NCBI GenBank assembly: GCA_031279675.1 | Contig: JAITIB010000125.1 | Location: 1-13,684 of the forward strand | DNA length: 13,684 bases | From: Puniceicoccales bacterium | GTDB taxonomy: Bacteria; Verrucomicrobiota; Verrucomicrobiia; Opitutales; UBA953 | Direction: 5' to 3' | Shown here: positions 6,726 through 13,684 of the stretch, in pieces | How positions within the stretch are numbered: the stretch's first letter is position 1 | How the letters are laid out: every line of letters begins with the position of its first letter | Notes under the pieces: generated by a model | What the model was told of the DNA's origin: nothing | Seen by the model: the letters and a program-made list of their open reading frames with translations, nothing else | The model's database searches: none | Translations under genes and position numbers: made by a program

Positions 6726-6880
6726 GTTTTCCCCGTGGGAATGCGTCCCCAGTCCCGTTGGGCGGGGGACTTGGGATGGCGGACCGGTTTCCTGGCTGTG
6801 TGCATGGCCTGGCTTTTTTTTTTGAAAAGGGGTTTCCCTTTTGCCCCGAGATGCCTTTGGGTGGGTGACTACTTTTTCAC
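6726..6880. other. Intergenic region before nrdJ with stacked hairpins
   Basis: This stretch separates the accessory cluster from nrdJ. It contains three hairpins: TTCCC/GGGAA with a 3-base loop (about 6730-6742); a larger stem of CCCcAGTCCC with GGGACTtGGG (about 6747-6775); and AAAAGGG/CCCTTTT with a 4-base loop (6825-6842), preceded by a run of ten T (6814-6823). Any could end the upstream transcript, but none has the clean GC stem plus trailing T-run seen after groEL. The nrdJ promoter must lie here or further upstream; I cannot assign boxes. I see no cobalamin riboswitch fold and no obvious NrdR box. Confidence 0.4.
6825..6842 (+). terminator. Possible weak terminator upstream of nrdJ
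   Basis: AAAAGGG (6825-6831) pairs perfectly with CCCTTTT (6836-6842) across a GTTT loop. The four terminal T residues are part of the stem and are followed by GCCCC, so the U-tract is short. A ten-T run lies just before the hairpin instead of after it. It may end transcription from the small membrane genes, but the assignment is weak. Confidence 0.3.
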
Positions 6881-9277
6881 ATGGCACTCCCCCCTGAACA
6901 GTTTCCACCGAGCATCCCACCCTTGCATGTCACCAAGCGCGATGGCCGCGTCGTGCCGTGGGATCGAATTCGCATCGAGCGCGCAGTGCGCAGTGCGCTT
7001 GCCAGTGTCGCCTTCCCGCATGGCGACTGGCATGAGCGCCCGGACTTTGGCCTCGATGCTTCGTCGCTTGAGGTGGCGTCGCGTATTGCGGCGTCCGTCG
7101 AGGCTCGGTTCGCGGAAAGGCTTGGCCAGGGTGGGGCGCCCGGAGTGGAGCAGATACAGGATGCCGCCGAGCGGGAGCTCGCGGCGTTCGGGCAGTTCGA
7201 CGCTGCGAAGGCGTTCATCCTTTACCGTGCCAACCGTGGCAAGCTGCGTGCGGCGGCTCCCTCACCGGACAAGCCGAATGGGTTGCAGGACTACATTGCC
7301 GTTTCCAAATACGCCCGTTACCGGGCCGATCTGCGCCGTCGCGAAGTCTGGCCCGAGCCCGTCATCCGCGTTGCCGAGATGCACAAGCGGAGGTTCGCAT
7401 GGGTGGACCAACAGCTGCGCCTGCCCATTGACGGCGGCAAGGCGTTTGCCGTGCAGATTGACGAGGCCTTTGCCAAGGTGTGCGAGCGCCGCGTCCTGCC
7501 CAGTATGCGCAGCCTTCAGTTTGGCGGCCCCGCCATCGAAAAGGAGGAGGCGCGCATGTTCAACTGCGCCTTCACGTTCGTCAACCGCATCGAGACCTTT
7601 TCGGAAACACTCTGGTTGCTCCTCTGCGGCACCGGCACCGGGTTTTCCGTGCAGACACGGCACATCAACAACCTCCCGGCTTTTCCGGCGCGCGGCTCTG
7701 ATGACGAGCTCCCCGTCGTCCACCACCGGGTCGGTGACACCATCAAGGGTTGGGCGGACGCCCTCGACGCGCTTGTGCGCAGTTATCTTCAGGGCGTGCT
7801 TGTCGAATTTGACTACTCGGCCATCCGGCCCAAGGGCCAGCCCCTGCTCACTTCCGGTGGCAGGGCACCCGGGCATGTTCCGCTCCGGCGTGCGCTGGAA
7901 AACATCCGCGGAATACTCAACCACGCCCCCGGGCGCCGCCTCAAGCCCATCGAGGCCTATGACATTCTCATGCACGCTGCCAAGGCCGTCCTCTCGGGGG
8001 GCATCCGGCGCAGCGCCACAATCTGCCTCTTTAGCGCGGACGACGAGGAAATGATGTGCGCCAAGACAGGCAACTGGTATGTGGAAAATCCCCAGCGCTC
8101 CGCGTCCAACAACTCGGCGGTCATCAACCGCCACACCACGCCCAAGGATGTTTTCCTGACCCTTTTCGAGAAACAAAAGGAGTTTGGCGAACCCGGTTTC
8201 TACTTTGTGGAAAACGAGGACTACGGTGCCAACCCCTGCGTCGAGATCGGGCTCGCCCCTTTTGCCGACATTCAGGACGAGCACGATGTCGCCCGCCTGC
8301 GCCAGCTTGGCTACGATGGCGATATCAAGCCCGGGCAACGCCTCCATGGCTGGCAAATGTGCAACCTCACCACCATCAACGCCGCCGCCTGCCAGACGCC
8401 CGAGGCGTTTTACGACAGCTGCCGGGCCGCCGCCCTCATCGGCACCCTTCAGGCCGCTTACACCCGGATGCCCTATCTTGGTCCCGCCACCCAGTTCATC
8501 AACGAACGCGAGTCCCTCCTGGGCGTTTCCATCACCGGCATCCTCGACAATCCCCGTCTCATGCTCGATCCGGATATTCTGGAGGCCGGCGCCGCCGAGG
8601 TTAAAAAGGAAAACGCGCGTGTTGCCGCCCTCATCGGAATCCCTCCCGCCGCCCGGACCACATGCATCAAGCCCGAGGGCACCGCCTCGCTTCTTCTCGG
8701 CACCTCAAGCGGCATTCACCCCCACCATGCCAAGCGCTACTTCCGCCGCGTCCTCGCCAACCGTCTTGAACCTGTTTACCAGCACTTCCGCGCCACCAAC
8801 GCCGGCATGACCGAGCGCAGCGTTTACAACGCGAACGATGAGGTCATCACTTTCCCCATCCAGGCGCGGCCCGACGCCATTGTGCGCAATGATCTGCGTG
8901 CCATCGAATTTCTCGCCCATGTCCGGCTCGTCCAGCAACACTGGGTGCGTCCCGGGTGCGCCCATCAACGCCACAACCCCGGGCTTCACCACAACGTGTC
9001 CAACACCTGTGTCGTGCGGCCTGACGAATGGGACGAGGTTGCCAGCTTCATCTGGGAAAACCGCGACTACTTCACCGGAATCGCCCTCCTCCCCCACACC
9101 GGCGACAAGGTTTACGCCCAGGCCCCCTACGAAGCCGTCACCACCGAGGCTGACCACATCCGCTGGAACGCCCTCAATTACATTCCCGTGGACTATGCGA
9201 ATCTTGAGGAACACACCGACAACACCTCCCTCAAGGACATCGCCGCGTGCGCCGGCGGCACGTGCGAAATCGTGTAA
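6881..9277 (+). CDS. nrdJ: Adenosylcobalamin-dependent (class II, monomeric) ribonucleoside-triphosphate reductase
   Basis: This 798-residue enzyme reduces ribonucleotides to deoxyribonucleotides in the cytoplasm, using a cobalamin-generated thiyl radical and no oxygen. Residues 16-110 form an ATP-cone (VTKRDGRVVPWDRIRIERAV). The active site shows C229 (MFNC, first redox Cys), C453 and E455 in NPCVE (thiyl radical Cys and catalytic Glu), and C494 in MCNLT (second redox Cys). The C-terminal pair C790/C795 in CAGGTC, five apart as in the Lactobacillus leichmannii enzyme, should re-reduce the active site. C453 and C494 are 41 residues apart against 11 in that enzyme, so about 30 residues are inserted between them. 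ATG 6881 has only a distant G-rich run upstream. No nrdAB or nrdDG is in view. It probably shares a transcript with miaB, 36 bases downstream. Confidence 0.93.
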   Translation: MALPPEQFPPSIPPLHVTKRDGRVVPWDRIRIERAVRSALASVAFPHGDWHERPDFGLDASSLEVASRIAASVEARFAERLGQGGAPGVEQIQDAAERELAAFGQFDAAKAFILYRANRGKLRAAAPSPDKPNGLQDYIAVSKYARYRADLRRREVWPEPVIRVAEMHKRRFAWVDQQLRLPIDGGKAFAVQIDEAFAKVCERRVLPSMRSLQFGGPAIEKEEARMFNCAFTFVNRIETFSETLWLLLCGTGTGFSVQTRHINNLPAFPARGSDDELPVVHHRVGDTIKGWADALDALVRSYLQGVLVEFDYSAIRPKGQPLLTSGGRAPGHVPLRRALENIRGILNHAPGRRLKPIEAYDILMHAAKAVLSGGIRRSATICLFSADDEEMMCAKTGNWYVENPQRSASNNSAVINRHTTPKDVFLTLFEKQKEFGEPGFYFVENEDYGANPCVEIGLAPFADIQDEHDVARLRQLGYDGDIKPGQRLHGWQMCNLTTINAAACQTPEAFYDSCRAAALIGTLQAAYTRMPYLGPATQFINERESLLGVSITGILDNPRLMLDPDILEAGAAEVKKENARVAALIGIPPAARTTCIKPEGTASLLLGTSSGIHPHHAKRYFRRVLANRLEPVYQHFRATNAGMTERSVYNANDEVITFPIQARPDAIVRNDLRAIEFLAHVRLVQQHWVRPGCAHQRHNPGLHHNVSNTCVVRPDEWDEVASFIWENRDYFTGIALLPHTGDKVYAQAPYEAVTTEADHIRWNALNYIPVDYANLEEHTDNTSLKDIAACAGGTCEIV

Positions 9278-9313
9278 TTCCCAGCCGCCGCCGCCCGGGA
9301 GAACCTGTTCCGC

Positions 9314-10681
9314 ATGAACCGCGTCCACATCAAGACTTACGGCTGCCAGATGAACGAGCGCGACTCCGAGGCCATCGCGGCCATGCTGCGGGCGCGTGGC
9401 TACACCATCGTGAATGCCGAGGCCGAGGCGGACATCATCCTGCTCAACACTTGCAGCGTCCGCGACCAGGCGGAGCAAAAGGCCATTGGCAAGGCGGGGC
9501 GACTGCTCAAGGACAAGCACCGCGCAACGCCCGCCCTAAGCGCCCCCCGTTTGCGCGTCCTCGGCCTCATGGGCTGCATGGCGCAAAACCGCGGACGTCC
9601 GCTCCTCGAAAGCCTGCCCGATCTGGACCTTCTCGTCGGGACGCAAAAGTTTCATCACGTCCCGGACCACCTCGACAATCTCCTTGCGAGCTGGCGGGGG
9701 CTTGGCCCGCGCCCCTCCACACTCGTCGAACTCGACACCGAGGCGGACTCGCAGAACCTCCTGCGCGGGCATTCCCCGGGGCGTCAGGTCAGCGCCCTCG
9801 TTTCCATCATGCAGGGCTGCGACATGCGTTGCGCCTATTGCATTGTCCCCAAGGCGCGCGGTGCCGAACGTGCCCGCCCCATGGAGGACATTGTTGACGA
9901 GATCCGAGGGCTTGCGGCGACCGGAACCCGCGAAGTCACCCTTCTGGGGCAGATCGTGAACCACTATGGCAAACGCGAATACCCCGCTGTCGCGGGCAAA
10001 ACCCCCTTTGTCCAACTCCTCGAACGCATCCATGCCATTGAGGGAATTGAACGCATCCGTTTCACCAGCCCGCATCCCTCCGGATTTCGCCAGGATCTCG
10101 TAAACTGTTATCGTGACCTGCACAAACTTTGCGAACACATCCATCTCCCCGTGCAGAGCGGTTCCGACCAAATCCTTCGCGCAATGCGCCGCTCCTACAC
10201 CCGGGACCAATACCTGCGCACAGTCAACGCACTGCGCGCGGCGCATCCCGGCATGTGTTTTTCCACGGACATCATCGTTGGGCATCCCGGCGAGACGGAT
10301 GCGGATTTTGCCAAAACGGTGGCATTGTTTGACGAGGTCAAATTCGACATGGCTTTCATCTTCAAATATTCCACGCGCAGCGGCACCGAGTCCGCGGACA
10401 TGGGCGACACCGTCCCGCGCGACGTGAAGGAATCCCGCAACCAGATCCTTCTTGAACGCCTTGCCGCCACCTCGCTTGCCCGCAACCAAACCCTGGTGGG
10501 GACGACACAGGAGGTTCTCGTGGAGAGTCCCGCCCGCAAGGGCCGGGATATTTTCATGGGGCGCAACCGTGGCAACCGCAAGGTGCTCTTCCCCGGCAAC
10601 GCGGCCCATGTCGGGCTGCTTCTTCCCGTGCGCGTTGAGAGCGCCACAACGACGGCGCTGCAGGGCCGCGCGCTGGCATGA
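9314..10681 (+). CDS. miaB: tRNA-2-methylthio-N6-dimethylallyladenosine synthase MiaB
   Basis: MiaB is a radical-SAM methylthiotransferase that converts i6A37 to ms2i6A37 in tRNAs reading UNN codons. The N-terminal domain has C11 (KTYGCQMN), C47 (NTCSVR) and C88 (LMGCMAQ), ligands of the auxiliary [4Fe-4S] cluster. The radical-SAM motif is C169-C173-C176 (CDMRCAYCIVP). Further family motifs are LLGQIVNHY, FTSPHPSGF, HLPVQSGSDQILRAMRRSYT and DIIVGHPGET. A TRAM-like tRNA-binding domain occupies about 390-450. At 455 residues it has normal length. YGCQMN and the QSGSD segment favour MiaB over the relatives RimO and MtaB. The ATG at 9314 follows GGGAGA by about 11 bases, one of the few ribosome-site-like motifs in the window. 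It follows nrdJ and converges on sufB. Confidence 0.95.
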   Translation: MNRVHIKTYGCQMNERDSEAIAAMLRARGYTIVNAEAEADIILLNTCSVRDQAEQKAIGKAGRLLKDKHRATPALSAPRLRVLGLMGCMAQNRGRPLLESLPDLDLLVGTQKFHHVPDHLDNLLASWRGLGPRPSTLVELDTEADSQNLLRGHSPGRQVSALVSIMQGCDMRCAYCIVPKARGAERARPMEDIVDEIRGLAATGTREVTLLGQIVNHYGKREYPAVAGKTPFVQLLERIHAIEGIERIRFTSPHPSGFRQDLVNCYRDLHKLCEHIHLPVQSGSDQILRAMRRSYTRDQYLRTVNALRAAHPGMCFSTDIIVGHPGETDADFAKTVALFDEVKFDMAFIFKYSTRSGTESADMGDTVPRDVKESRNQILLERLAATSLARNQTLVGTTQEVLVESPARKGRDIFMGRNRGNRKVLFPGNAAHVGLLLPVRVESATTTALQGRALA

Positions 10682-10709
10682 CCGGTTCCGCCGTCCGTTT
10701 TTTCCGCGG

Positions 10710-12137
10710 TTAGCCGACGCTGCCTTCCATCTCAAGCTCGACGAGCCGCTTGAGCTCAGCCGAATACTCAAGGGGGAACTCTTTCACCAAATCGTTGATG
10801 AAACCGTTCACGGCAAGGCTCATGGCCTCACTCTCGCCAAGCCCGCGCTGCCGCATGTAGAAGATTTGCTCCGCGCTCACCTTGGAAACGCTGGCTTCGT
10901 GTTGCGTGCTGTTGGGCGCGCCGTGGACGGTGATCGCCGGGTAGGTGTCCGTGCGCGACCGGGCATTGATGAGGAGCGCGTCGCACTCGGTGTTGTTTTT
11001 GCAATGCGCGTGGGCGCGGGGGATGTGGACGTGCCCGCGGTAAGAGGCGAGGCCGTTGCCGATGGAGATGGACTTGGAGACGATGTTCGAGGTGGTGTGA
11101 GGGGCGGCATGGATCATCTTCGCGCCGGTGTCCTGGGTCTGCCCGTCGGAGGCGAGCGCGATGGAAATGACTTCGCCGCGCGCGTGCTCGCCCTTGAGGA
11201 TGACGGCGGGGTATTTCATCGTGAGGCGCGAGCCGATGTTGCAATCTATCCACCGGATTTGCGCCCCGGCCTCGGCGAGCCCGCGCTTGGTGACGAGGTT
11301 GTAAACGTTCGTCGCCCAGTTCTGAACGGTGATGTATTGGATCTTCGCACCGGGGCGGGCGATGAGCTCGACGACTGCGCTATGCAATGTCGCCGTGTCG
11401 TAGCGAGGGGCGGTGCAACCTTCCATGTAGGTGACCTCGGCCCCTTCGTCGGCGATGATGAGCGTGCGCTCGAACTGGCCAAAACGCTCCGCGTTGATCC
11501 GAAAGTAGGCTTGCAGCGGCTGCGTGACCTTGACCCCGGGGGGGACGTAAATGAAAGAGCCGCCGGAAAACACCGCACTGTTGAGGGCGGCGAATTTGTT
11601 GTCCGAGGGAGGGACGATTTTTCCGAAATATTTTCGAAAAATTTCAGCGTGCAGGGTAAGGCCCTCATTGGGACCGACAAAGATCACGCCCTGGCGGGCG
11701 AGATCATCCTTCATGCGGGAATAAGCGGACTCGGAGTCGAACTGGGCTTCGACACCGGCAAGAAAACGGCGCTCCTGCTCGGGGATGCCGAGGCGCTCGA
11801 AGGTTTGTTTCACGTCGTCGGGAACCTCCTCCCACGTGCGCCCGGGTTTTTGCCCTTTTGCAAGGTAGTAGCGGATTGCCCCGAAATCAATTTGCTCCAG
11901 CTCCTTCGACGCCCAGTGGGTGGGGAGAGGTTTGCTCTCAAAAATTTTCAACGCCTTGTGGCGGAACTCGCGCATCCACTCGGGCTCGTTTTTCACACGG
12001 GCAATGTAGTCAATGACCTCGGGGCTGAGCCCGGTGCCGGCGTCGTAGGCGTAATCTTCCTTGTAATGGAAATTGCCTTTCTCGCGATCAATGTCGAGGG
12101 CGGCGGTCGTGTCGGTGGCGTGGGCGTTGTTTTGCAT
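10710..12137 (-). CDS. sufB: Fe-S cluster assembly scaffold protein SufB
   Basis: SufB is the scaffold subunit of the SufBC2D complex, on which nascent Fe-S clusters are built in the cytoplasm. The 475 residues match the family throughout: HYKEDYAYDAGTGLSPEVI near the N-terminus, IFVGPNEGLTLHAEI, the beta-helix core with SGGSFIYVPPGVKV and YMEGCTAPRYD, and the C-terminal SECDALL-like and HEASVSKVSAEQIFY segments. C385 (in TECDALL), H413 and E414 (in QHEAS) stand at the same relative spacing as E. coli SufB C405, H433 and E434, which are needed for cluster formation. It is alone: no sufC, sufD, sufS or sufU lies within the window. It follows the tsaB-like gene by 88 bases and ends 28 bases from the convergent miaB stop. 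No Shine-Dalgarno site precedes the ATG at 12137. Confidence 0.97.
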   Translation of the reverse strand: MQNNAHATDTTAALDIDREKGNFHYKEDYAYDAGTGLSPEVIDYIARVKNEPEWMREFRHKALKIFESKPLPTHWASKELEQIDFGAIRYYLAKGQKPGRTWEEVPDDVKQTFERLGIPEQERRFLAGVEAQFDSESAYSRMKDDLARQGVIFVGPNEGLTLHAEIFRKYFGKIVPPSDNKFAALNSAVFSGGSFIYVPPGVKVTQPLQAYFRINAERFGQFERTLIIADEGAEVTYMEGCTAPRYDTATLHSAVVELIARPGAKIQYITVQNWATNVYNLVTKRGLAEAGAQIRWIDCNIGSRLTMKYPAVILKGEHARGEVISIALASDGQTQDTGAKMIHAAPHTTSNIVSKSISIGNGLASYRGHVHIPRAHAHCKNNTECDALLINARSRTDTYPAITVHGAPNSTQHEASVSKVSAEQIFYMRQRGLGESEAMSLAVNGFINDLVKEFPLEYSAELKRLVELEMEGSVG

Positions 12138-12225
12138 GGCGCGGCGTTTTTGTAATCTGCGGTGAATTACTTGTTATATCGGGGGCGACAACTTCTTTGT
12201 GCGGGATTTTCCCAACGGGCCATTG

Positions 12226-12930
12226 TCAGGCGCGGTGGCGTCCGGGGTGCCACTTTGCGAATTGCCCGGCATGGTTCGCCGCGTCGGGCTCGTGGGTTTC
12301 CCTCAGGAGTCCATGCGTCAAAAGCACGGCAGGGTTGTTTCCCAGCAGGTTTTCAGGAAAAGGCCTGTGTGCGACAGGGGGCGGTTTGCTTGTATTGCGT
12401 TGGGCGATGTGAAAGCGCGGCTCGGGCAACGTTTCCATTCCCGCGGCATCAATTTCATTGAATCCCGACGGCACCACCCCGTCGCGCACCACGGTGGCGT
12501 TCCACCAGCCTTGGCGCGAATCCGACAGCAATGTGAACGCGTGTTGTCCCTCAACGCTCCCCGTCACCGCCAGATGCCGTGACAACAAATGGGCTGACAA
12601 CTCCAGCGTTCCCATTGCAAATACGCGTTTGTTCGCAAAATCCGGAAGCGCGCGCCAGCAACGAATGGCCATTGCCGCGATGCGAATGCCGAGAAGCGCC
12701 CCAGGACCCTCGACGAAGAGAAACCCGGCGCATTCCCCCAAGGTGAGCGAGGATTTTTTCAAAACATCATCCGTCAGGGCGAACAATGCCTCCGTGGCAG
12801 GAACCGAACACGCCTGCCGCAACGCCACCCAAGTGCCGTCGCGCCAGACAGCAGCACAGGGAACACGGCCCGATGCGTCGAGAAAAAGCCACGAACCCCC
12901 CGCCTTGGCGAATTTAGCAAAATCACTCAC
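12226..12930 (-). CDS. tsaB: TsaB-like protein (tRNA t6A37 biosynthesis)
   Basis: TsaB is the non-catalytic partner of TsaD in adding threonylcarbamoyl to A37 of ANN-decoding tRNAs. The assignment rests on the ASKHA-type opening WLFLDASGRVPCAAVWRDG (residues 14-32, where TsaB has an IDTS-like motif) and on EGPGALLGIRIA (residues 74-85), matching the GPGSFTGLRI signature of the family, followed by a helix. The C-terminal half is divergent and ends in EPDAANHAGQFAKWHPGRHR. At 234 residues its length is normal. The start is a GTG at 12930, after an AAGG about seven bases upstream; it lies 18 bases from the stop of the HIT gene, so co-transcription is likely. No tsaD, tsaE or rimI is visible. As the signature is degenerate, the call is probable, not certain. 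Confidence 0.72.
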   Translation of the reverse strand: MSDFAKFAKAGGSWLFLDASGRVPCAAVWRDGTWVALRQACSVPATEALFALTDDVLKKSSLTLGECAGFLFVEGPGALLGIRIAAMAIRCWRALPDFANKRVFAMGTLELSAHLLSRHLAVTGSVEGQHAFTLLSDSRQGWWNATVVRDGVVPSGFNEIDAAGMETLPEPRFHIAQRNTSKPPPVAHRPFPENLLGNNPAVLLTHGLLRETHEPDAANHAGQFAKWHPGRHRA

Positions 12931-12948
12931 GGACGCCTTGTTCTTTTG

Positions 12949-13290
12949 TCAACCCGGAGGCCATGCCAGTTCACGGCCCGCGAGAAGGTGCACGTGCAAG
13001 TGCGGCACAGTTTCACCAGCCTGACGCCCATTGTTGATAACCAGCCGAAATCCATCCGTGAGCTGAAGATCACGGGCAAGCTTTCCGGCAACAACGATCA
13101 AATGCCCAATCACGGTGGCGTCCGCGGCGGCGCTTTCGGAGACGCGTGCCACGAGTTTCTTGGGAACAACGAGCAAATGCGTTGGCGCCTGCGGGTTGAT
13201 ATCGCGAATGACAAAGCAAAGCTCGTCCTCGTAAACAAACGTGGCGGAAATTTCACGATCGGCGATTTTTTGAAAAACTGTCTTCGGCAT
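12949..13290 (-). CDS. HIT-family (HINT-like) nucleotide-binding hydrolase
   Basis: HIT proteins of the HINT branch hydrolyse adenosine phosphoramidate-type or acyl-adenylate substrates; the physiological substrate in bacteria is often unknown. The 113-residue protein has the typical opening MPKTVFQKIADREI with VYEDELCFVIRDINPQAPTHLLVVPKK, and the catalytic triad PHLHVHLLAG with H97, H99 and H101, the middle-to-last His being the nucleophile region of the family. The frame stays open up to 13422, but residues before MPKTV do not fit any HIT protein, so ATG 13290 is chosen; ATG 13296 would add MD. No Shine-Dalgarno site is present. It is probably the first gene of the HIT-tsaB-sufB row on the minus strand. 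Confidence 0.94.
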   Translation of the reverse strand: MPKTVFQKIADREISATFVYEDELCFVIRDINPQAPTHLLVVPKKLVARVSESAAADATVIGHLIVVAGKLARDLQLTDGFRLVINNGRQAGETVPHLHVHLLAGRELAWPPG

Positions 13291-13487
13291 GTCCATGATG
13301 ACGTCAATTAAACACGAGTCATTTTTCTCATGAAAAAATCTCATGCAAGCAAAAAAACCACGAAGCGCATCGCCAAGGTGGGGATTGGGCCAGTTGTGGA
13401 ATAACACCAGATGTTTGGACACAAGGCGGTTCGCCTCCAGTCCTGCTTGCGATTTTTTGCCTCAGCTATTGGTCGCAACAGGGTTTT
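13291..13487. promoter_or_regulatory. Intergenic region upstream of the HIT gene
   Basis: These 197 bases lie between the methyltransferase stop and the HIT start, both on the minus strand. The part nearest the HIT gene (about 13300-13365) is AT-rich with A- and T-runs and a TCATGA palindrome, and is the best place for a promoter serving HIT, tsaB-like and sufB. I cannot name -35/-10 boxes with confidence. A small AGGCG/CGCCT stem (about 13425-13440) could be the end of the methyltransferase transcript but lacks a T-run. Confidence 0.35.
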
Positions 13488-13682
13488 TCAGGATTTTTTT
13501 ACGCTGCAGATGCACAGGGTATGGCTGCCGATGCCGATGTTGTCGATTTCTCGTTCCACGCGAAGTCCTGCTTTTTCGATGCAGGCTTTCATTGCGTCTG
13601 CGCGATAAAAGCGGCTGTTTCCGTTTGCCAGGCAAGTGAAATACAGGGAGCCTGCATTTAAACTGAATGCGGCGGCCTCGAA
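13488..13682 (-). CDS. C-terminal part of a probable class I SAM-dependent methyltransferase (cut by window edge)
   Basis: The last 64 codons of a minus-strand gene run in from the right edge and stop at 13488. The translated end contains SLYFTCLANGNSRFYRAD, then a helix AMKACIEKAGLRVEREID and a closing strand GIGSHTLCICSVKKS. This order (a substrate-side segment, a helix ending in AGL.V, then the final beta-strand) is how Rossmann-fold O- and C-methyltransferases end. The SAM-binding glycine motif would lie beyond the edge, so the substrate cannot be judged. The 5' end is missing. The other frames here are shadows of it. The identification is from the pattern of the C-terminus alone and is probable. 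Confidence 0.65.
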   Translation of the reverse strand, partial: FEAAAFSLNAGSLYFTCLANGNSRFYRADAMKACIEKAGLRVEREIDNIGIGSHTLCICSVKKS

Positions 13683-13684
13683 AC

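Noticed and set aside
6726..6880. Cobalamin riboswitch before the B12-dependent reductase
   Set aside because: The region is only 155 bases, filled by simple hairpins, and I do not find the B12-box or the multi-stem core.
6735..8054. A 439-codon plus-strand frame
   Set aside because: It overlaps nrdJ in another frame and yields Ser/Arg/Pro-rich sequence without domain motifs, whereas nrdJ has all its catalytic residues.
7262..8356. A 364-codon minus-strand frame inside nrdJ
   Set aside because: Shadow frame antisense to conserved nrdJ; no domain seen.
10452..12155. A 567-codon plus-strand frame
   Set aside because: It is antisense to sufB and overlaps miaB; the sufB reading shows the family throughout.
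12199..12582. Plus-strand 127-codon frame opposite the tsaB-like gene
   Set aside because: Antisense to a gene with a recognisable GPG..GIR motif; no family match.
13291..13422. N-terminal extension of the HIT protein by 44 residues
   Set aside because: HIT proteins begin close to the FQKIADREI segment; the extension is AT-rich, promoter-like DNA.
13343..13639. Plus-strand 98-codon frame near the right edge
   Set aside because: Antisense to the methyltransferase C-terminus and to the HIT upstream region; Arg/Cys-rich, with no recognisable pattern.

Overview
The window reads as chromosomal DNA from a GC-rich bacterium. The mix of genes suggests Verrucomicrobiota, possibly an Opitutales-like lineage: a monomeric B12-dependent ribonucleotide reductase, an EpsI/DUF3485 exosortase-associated protein, a large FkbH-like protein and almost no Shine-Dalgarno sites. 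The taxonomic guess is inference, made without a database search. I see no phage, IS, CRISPR or rRNA/tRNA gene.

Layout. 1-404 is non-coding, with a REP-like hairpin (276-293) and a strong terminator (344-375) that ends the groES-groEL operon. That operon lies on the minus strand (2419 to 405). A 268-base divergent region separates it from a plus-strand cluster: an FkbH-like HAD/GNAT protein with a helical N-terminal extension (2688-4919), an EpsI-family protein (4956-5771), and two small membrane proteins (5780-6391 and 6468-6725). A long palindrome (6375-6469) joins the last two, covering the stop codon of one and the start codon of the next. This tail is clearly AT-richer than everything around it. 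After hairpins in 6726-6880 come nrdJ (6881-9277) and miaB (9314-10681), 36 bases apart on the plus strand. Converging on them from the right is a minus-strand row: a HIT-family protein (13290-12949), a TsaB-like protein (12930-12226) and sufB (12137-10710). At the right edge is the 3' end of a methyltransferase gene on the minus strand (13682-13488), cut by the window.

How the parts fit. groESL, nrdJ, miaB, tsaB and sufB are housekeeping genes for protein folding, dNTP supply, tRNA position-37 modification and Fe-S assembly. MiaB carries Fe-S clusters and SufB is part of the machinery that builds them; MiaB and the TsaB partner enzyme both act on base 37 of tRNAs. The accessory part is 2688-6725, which looks like a cell-surface or acyl/glycan-type module: an FkbH-like enzyme followed by an exosortase-associated protein, but with no exosortase, acyl carrier protein or glycosyltransferase inside the window. 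The two unrecognised membrane proteins and the palindrome between them are the least explained part of the window.
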